NCBI RefSeq assembly: GCF_965228935.1
Contig: NZ_OZ245846.1
Span: forward strand, 4,402,001-4,466,000
Length of the DNA stretch: 64,000 nt
Source of the DNA: Ulvibacterium sp965228935
GTDB taxonomy: Bacteria; Bacteroidota; Bacteroidia; Flavobacteriales; Flavobacteriaceae
Reading direction: 5' to 3'
Part shown: positions 62,250 through 64,000 of the stretch, in pieces
Layout: every line of letters begins with the position of its first letter
Position numbering within the stretch: position 1 is the first letter of the stretch
The notes under the pieces: generated by a model
What the model saw: the letters and a program-made list of their open reading frames with translations, nothing else
The model's database searches: none
What the model was told of the DNA's origin: nothing
Translations under genes and position numbers: made by a program

Positions 62250-63404
62250 TTATTTGTCTAGTGATTTTATATATAACGTATTGAGTTGAGATAATAATGC
62301 TTTTTCATTTCCTCCTTTCATCAGATACTTCCGAATCGGTGCTCCAGCTCTATCTTGAAAATACATATGTCCGTTATAACGAGGGCGTAAAAAAGCCCTG
62401 TCCAACCCAGGTAATGTATTTTTAAAGAAATCTGACGTAAGGCTGTTAGTATACTCATCTGTCCATGCTTTTCTATGCCCTGGTTGACCGCCACCATCGA
62501 AAAAAACCGTTTTTTGGCAGGCCTCAGACCCCACATATTCCACATATTTCATAACGATATCAATCGCTTTTGTCTGAGCAGAAACTGCTAAACCTGTTCC
62601 CCCTAAAGTGGAAACCGCTTTTCCATAACCTTTAATATCTATCATATCATGAAAATGCAATAATTTACGTGCATAGCCCTTTCTACTATAGTTTGTATAA
62701 CCATATGCCCAAGGACAGTACGCATACTTATCCGTTAATGTCATGGCTTCATAAATCTGTATGGGATTCCAATCGTATATCTGCGGATCCATTTCAACAG
62801 CCAATGCTCGTAATAATTGTAGTGCCCTAATGCCTATGGCTTCACTTACCACATGCTCTTTTGTAATACAAACATCCTCGCCCATGGTACTACACATCAT
62901 GTAAAAGTTCATCAATGTATCTTGTGGAATCCCTGGCATAATAACCAAACCTAGTTTTGCCAAGGTTAATAATTCATCATAGGTTTTAGGTAGTTGTATT
63001 CCTTTTTCAGCAAAAATATCCGGCCTGCTAGCCGCTACAGGCGTCGCGGCATCAATGGCCAATGCCCATTGATGACCATTTGAAGAATAGCTTTCATGTG
63101 AACGTCCAACAGTATTTTTTGCCAAATCATTCATAAAAGCTTCTGGCAAATACATATCCAATGGAAGAATGACCTCAGTTTTTCCGGCAAAGCCTGCCCA
63201 AGGATGGTCTATTATCAATAGGTCGTAACGCTTGGCCAATTCATTAATAGGTTCATCTGCAAATGCCTGTAATGAACGCTTTTCCCAAATAATTTCTATA
63301 TCTGGATTTAATTCCGAAAAACGTTGCGCTGTAGCCACCATAGAAGTAAATCCTCTACTATGATTCCATGTTATTCCTTTTAGTTGAACTTTTTCCACAC
63401 TCAT
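62250..63404 (-). CDS. Solute-binding-protein homologue without signal peptide (SBP-A)
   Basis: A 384-residue family 1 solute-binding fold: ITWNHSRGFTSMVATAQRFSELNPDIEIIWEKRSL, DLLIIDHPWAGFAG (about 61-74), LPKTYDELLTLAKLG and GGTGLAVSAQTKAIDIVMKYVEYV. The N-terminus (MSVEKVQLKGITWNHSRG) is already folded-domain sequence with no signal peptide or lipobox. No ABC membrane partner is present. It lies 17 bases after the RhaT-like symporter and four before CoA transferase A. It is the second cytoplasmic-looking SBP of this cluster and distantly related to SBP-B. Confidence 0.8.
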   Translation of the reverse strand: MSVEKVQLKGITWNHSRGFTSMVATAQRFSELNPDIEIIWEKRSLQAFADEPINELAKRYDLLIIDHPWAGFAGKTEVILPLDMYLPEAFMNDLAKNTVGRSHESYSSNGHQWALAIDAATPVAASRPDIFAEKGIQLPKTYDELLTLAKLGLVIMPGIPQDTLMNFYMMCSTMGEDVCITKEHVVSEAIGIRALQLLRALAVEMDPQIYDWNPIQIYEAMTLTDKYAYCPWAYGYTNYSRKGYARKLLHFHDMIDIKGYGKAVSTLGGTGLAVSAQTKAIDIVMKYVEYVGSEACQKTVFFDGGGQPGHRKAWTDEYTNSLTSDFFKNTLPGLDRAFLRPRYNGHMYFQDRAGAPIRKYLMKGGNEKALLSQLNTLYIKSLDK

Positions 63405-63421
63405 TTATAATACGTAATTGT

Positions 63422-64000
63422 TTAGCGACTTGCTGCTATTTCAGCGCCCTGTTTACTTCCATATGCCATAATTATAAAGGACAACACCAAAACAATAAGT
63501 GCTACAACCAGGGTAAAATATGTTTGCTTGGTTACCTGTTTCCACTCTTTCATTACGATTCCGACAATGTAACTAAAGAATATAAGCATTGACATATGCA
63601 ATACCCAACTTGCAAACTTATATGCTCCCATTTGCACATGACCTATACCATAGAAGAAAAACTGTCCATACCAAAGTGCACCACTTAAAATGGACATACC
63701 AAAATTTAGCATGAGGTTTTTTCTTCCGACACCTTTTACATCAATAAGTTCCTGTAATGTGCCCTTCTTTATGCCTACAATTGTAAACCATGTAAAGTTG
63801 GTAATAAAAGCACCTCCTGTAGATAATATTAAGTTAGCATTGCCTTCAAAATTTCCTGCCCCATAATTTCCAGCAATTTCGGCAACTGGTGCCCCTACTT
63901 CCAATGAAATACCAAACACTGCTGAAAGTGCCCCTGCAATTAGTGTCAAGGTCAACCCTTTTTTCATATTGAAATGTAAAGGCGCCCCATCTTCTGTAGT
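63422..64000 (-). CDS. RhaT-like L-rhamnose/sugar-proton symporter, C-terminal part
   Basis: 193 codons are in the window and the gene runs past its edge; the reading frame is open through TTEDGAPLHFNMKKGL. About five to six membrane helices are visible, for example LTLIAGALSAVFGISLEVGAPVAE, ANLILSTGGAFITNFTWFTIV and TYFTLVVALIVLVLSFIIMAYGS. This matches the second half of RhaT-family proton symporters (about 340 residues). Bacteroidetes use this family for sugars beyond rhamnose. It would be the importer of the cluster; 17 bases separate it from SBP-A. Confidence 0.85.
   Translation of the reverse strand, partial: TTEDGAPLHFNMKKGLTLTLIAGALSAVFGISLEVGAPVAEIAGNYGAGNFEGNANLILSTGGAFITNFTWFTIVGIKKGTLQELIDVKGVGRKNLMLNFGMSILSGALWYGQFFFYGIGHVQMGAYKFASWVLHMSMLIFFSYIVGIVMKEWKQVTKQTYFTLVVALIVLVLSFIIMAYGSKQGAEIAASR

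Overview
The window looks like chromosomal DNA from a gliding, probably marine member of the Flavobacteriaceae (Bacteroidetes). Reasons: a gldF-gldG pair followed by dnaN, RHS/YD-repeat proteins of the Bacteroidetes type, a type IX secretion (T9SS) sorting-domain remnant, several exact TAnnTTTG promoter boxes, almost no Shine-Dalgarno sequences, and many FtsX-like permeases of the kind this group carries as paralogue families. No rRNA genes, CRISPR arrays or complete tRNA genes were seen.

Layout. (1) 1-12410: four FtsX/MacB-type permeases without ATPase partners (one cut by the window edge, one led by a PadR regulator), a lone LacI-type regulator, and a divergent pair made of a secreted LamG-like protein and a membrane-anchored protein with an HTH-like N-terminus. 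(2) 12712-23690: an integrated mobilizable element. It carries a relaxase, an accessory mobilization protein, an oriT-like palindrome region, an HTH protein, a single-chain SIR2-APAZ-Argonaute protein with a small basic partner, an AbiE toxin-antitoxin pair and a tyrosine integrase, and ends in a tRNA-Met 3' fragment with its terminator. (3) 23852-39627: an RHS/polymorphic-toxin locus read leftwards. It holds a long-stalk protein, a 1400-residue RHS shell-like protein, a 2270-residue RHS protein tipped with an L,D-transpeptidase-like domain, a lipoprotein that may be its immunity partner, a displaced second RHS tip with a small downstream gene, and a T9SS remnant. (4) 40320-54365: conserved flavobacterial housekeeping genes: CBS/nucleotidyltransferase protein plus exonuclease, purC, phoH, SAM hydrolase, gldFG, dnaN, a glycosyltransferase, mnmE. 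(5) 54592-64000: a ten-gene leftward catabolic cluster joining a RhaT-like symporter, two solute-binding-protein homologues without signal peptides, two CaiB/BaiF CoA transferases, two MaoC-fold proteins and three dehydrogenases.

How the genes work together. The mobile element appears to be a defence island that can excise (integrase, HTH protein) and be mobilized (relaxase plus oriT), carrying an abortive-infection Argonaute (NADase-type SIR2, guide-binding MID, inactive PIWI) and a type IV toxin-antitoxin pair with a clear palindromic operator. The RHS locus has the organisation of contact toxins: tip, immunity gene, displaced tip, second small gene. The catabolic cluster suggests uptake of a sugar or sugar acid, oxidation and CoA activation followed by hydration or dehydration, but the substrate cannot be read from sequence. 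Its two apparently cytoplasmic binding proteins, each placed against a CoA transferase gene, are the least explained part of the window. The strongest candidates for undescribed biology are the one-chain SIR2-APAZ-pAgo with its basic partner and the cytoplasmic SBP/CoA-transferase cluster.
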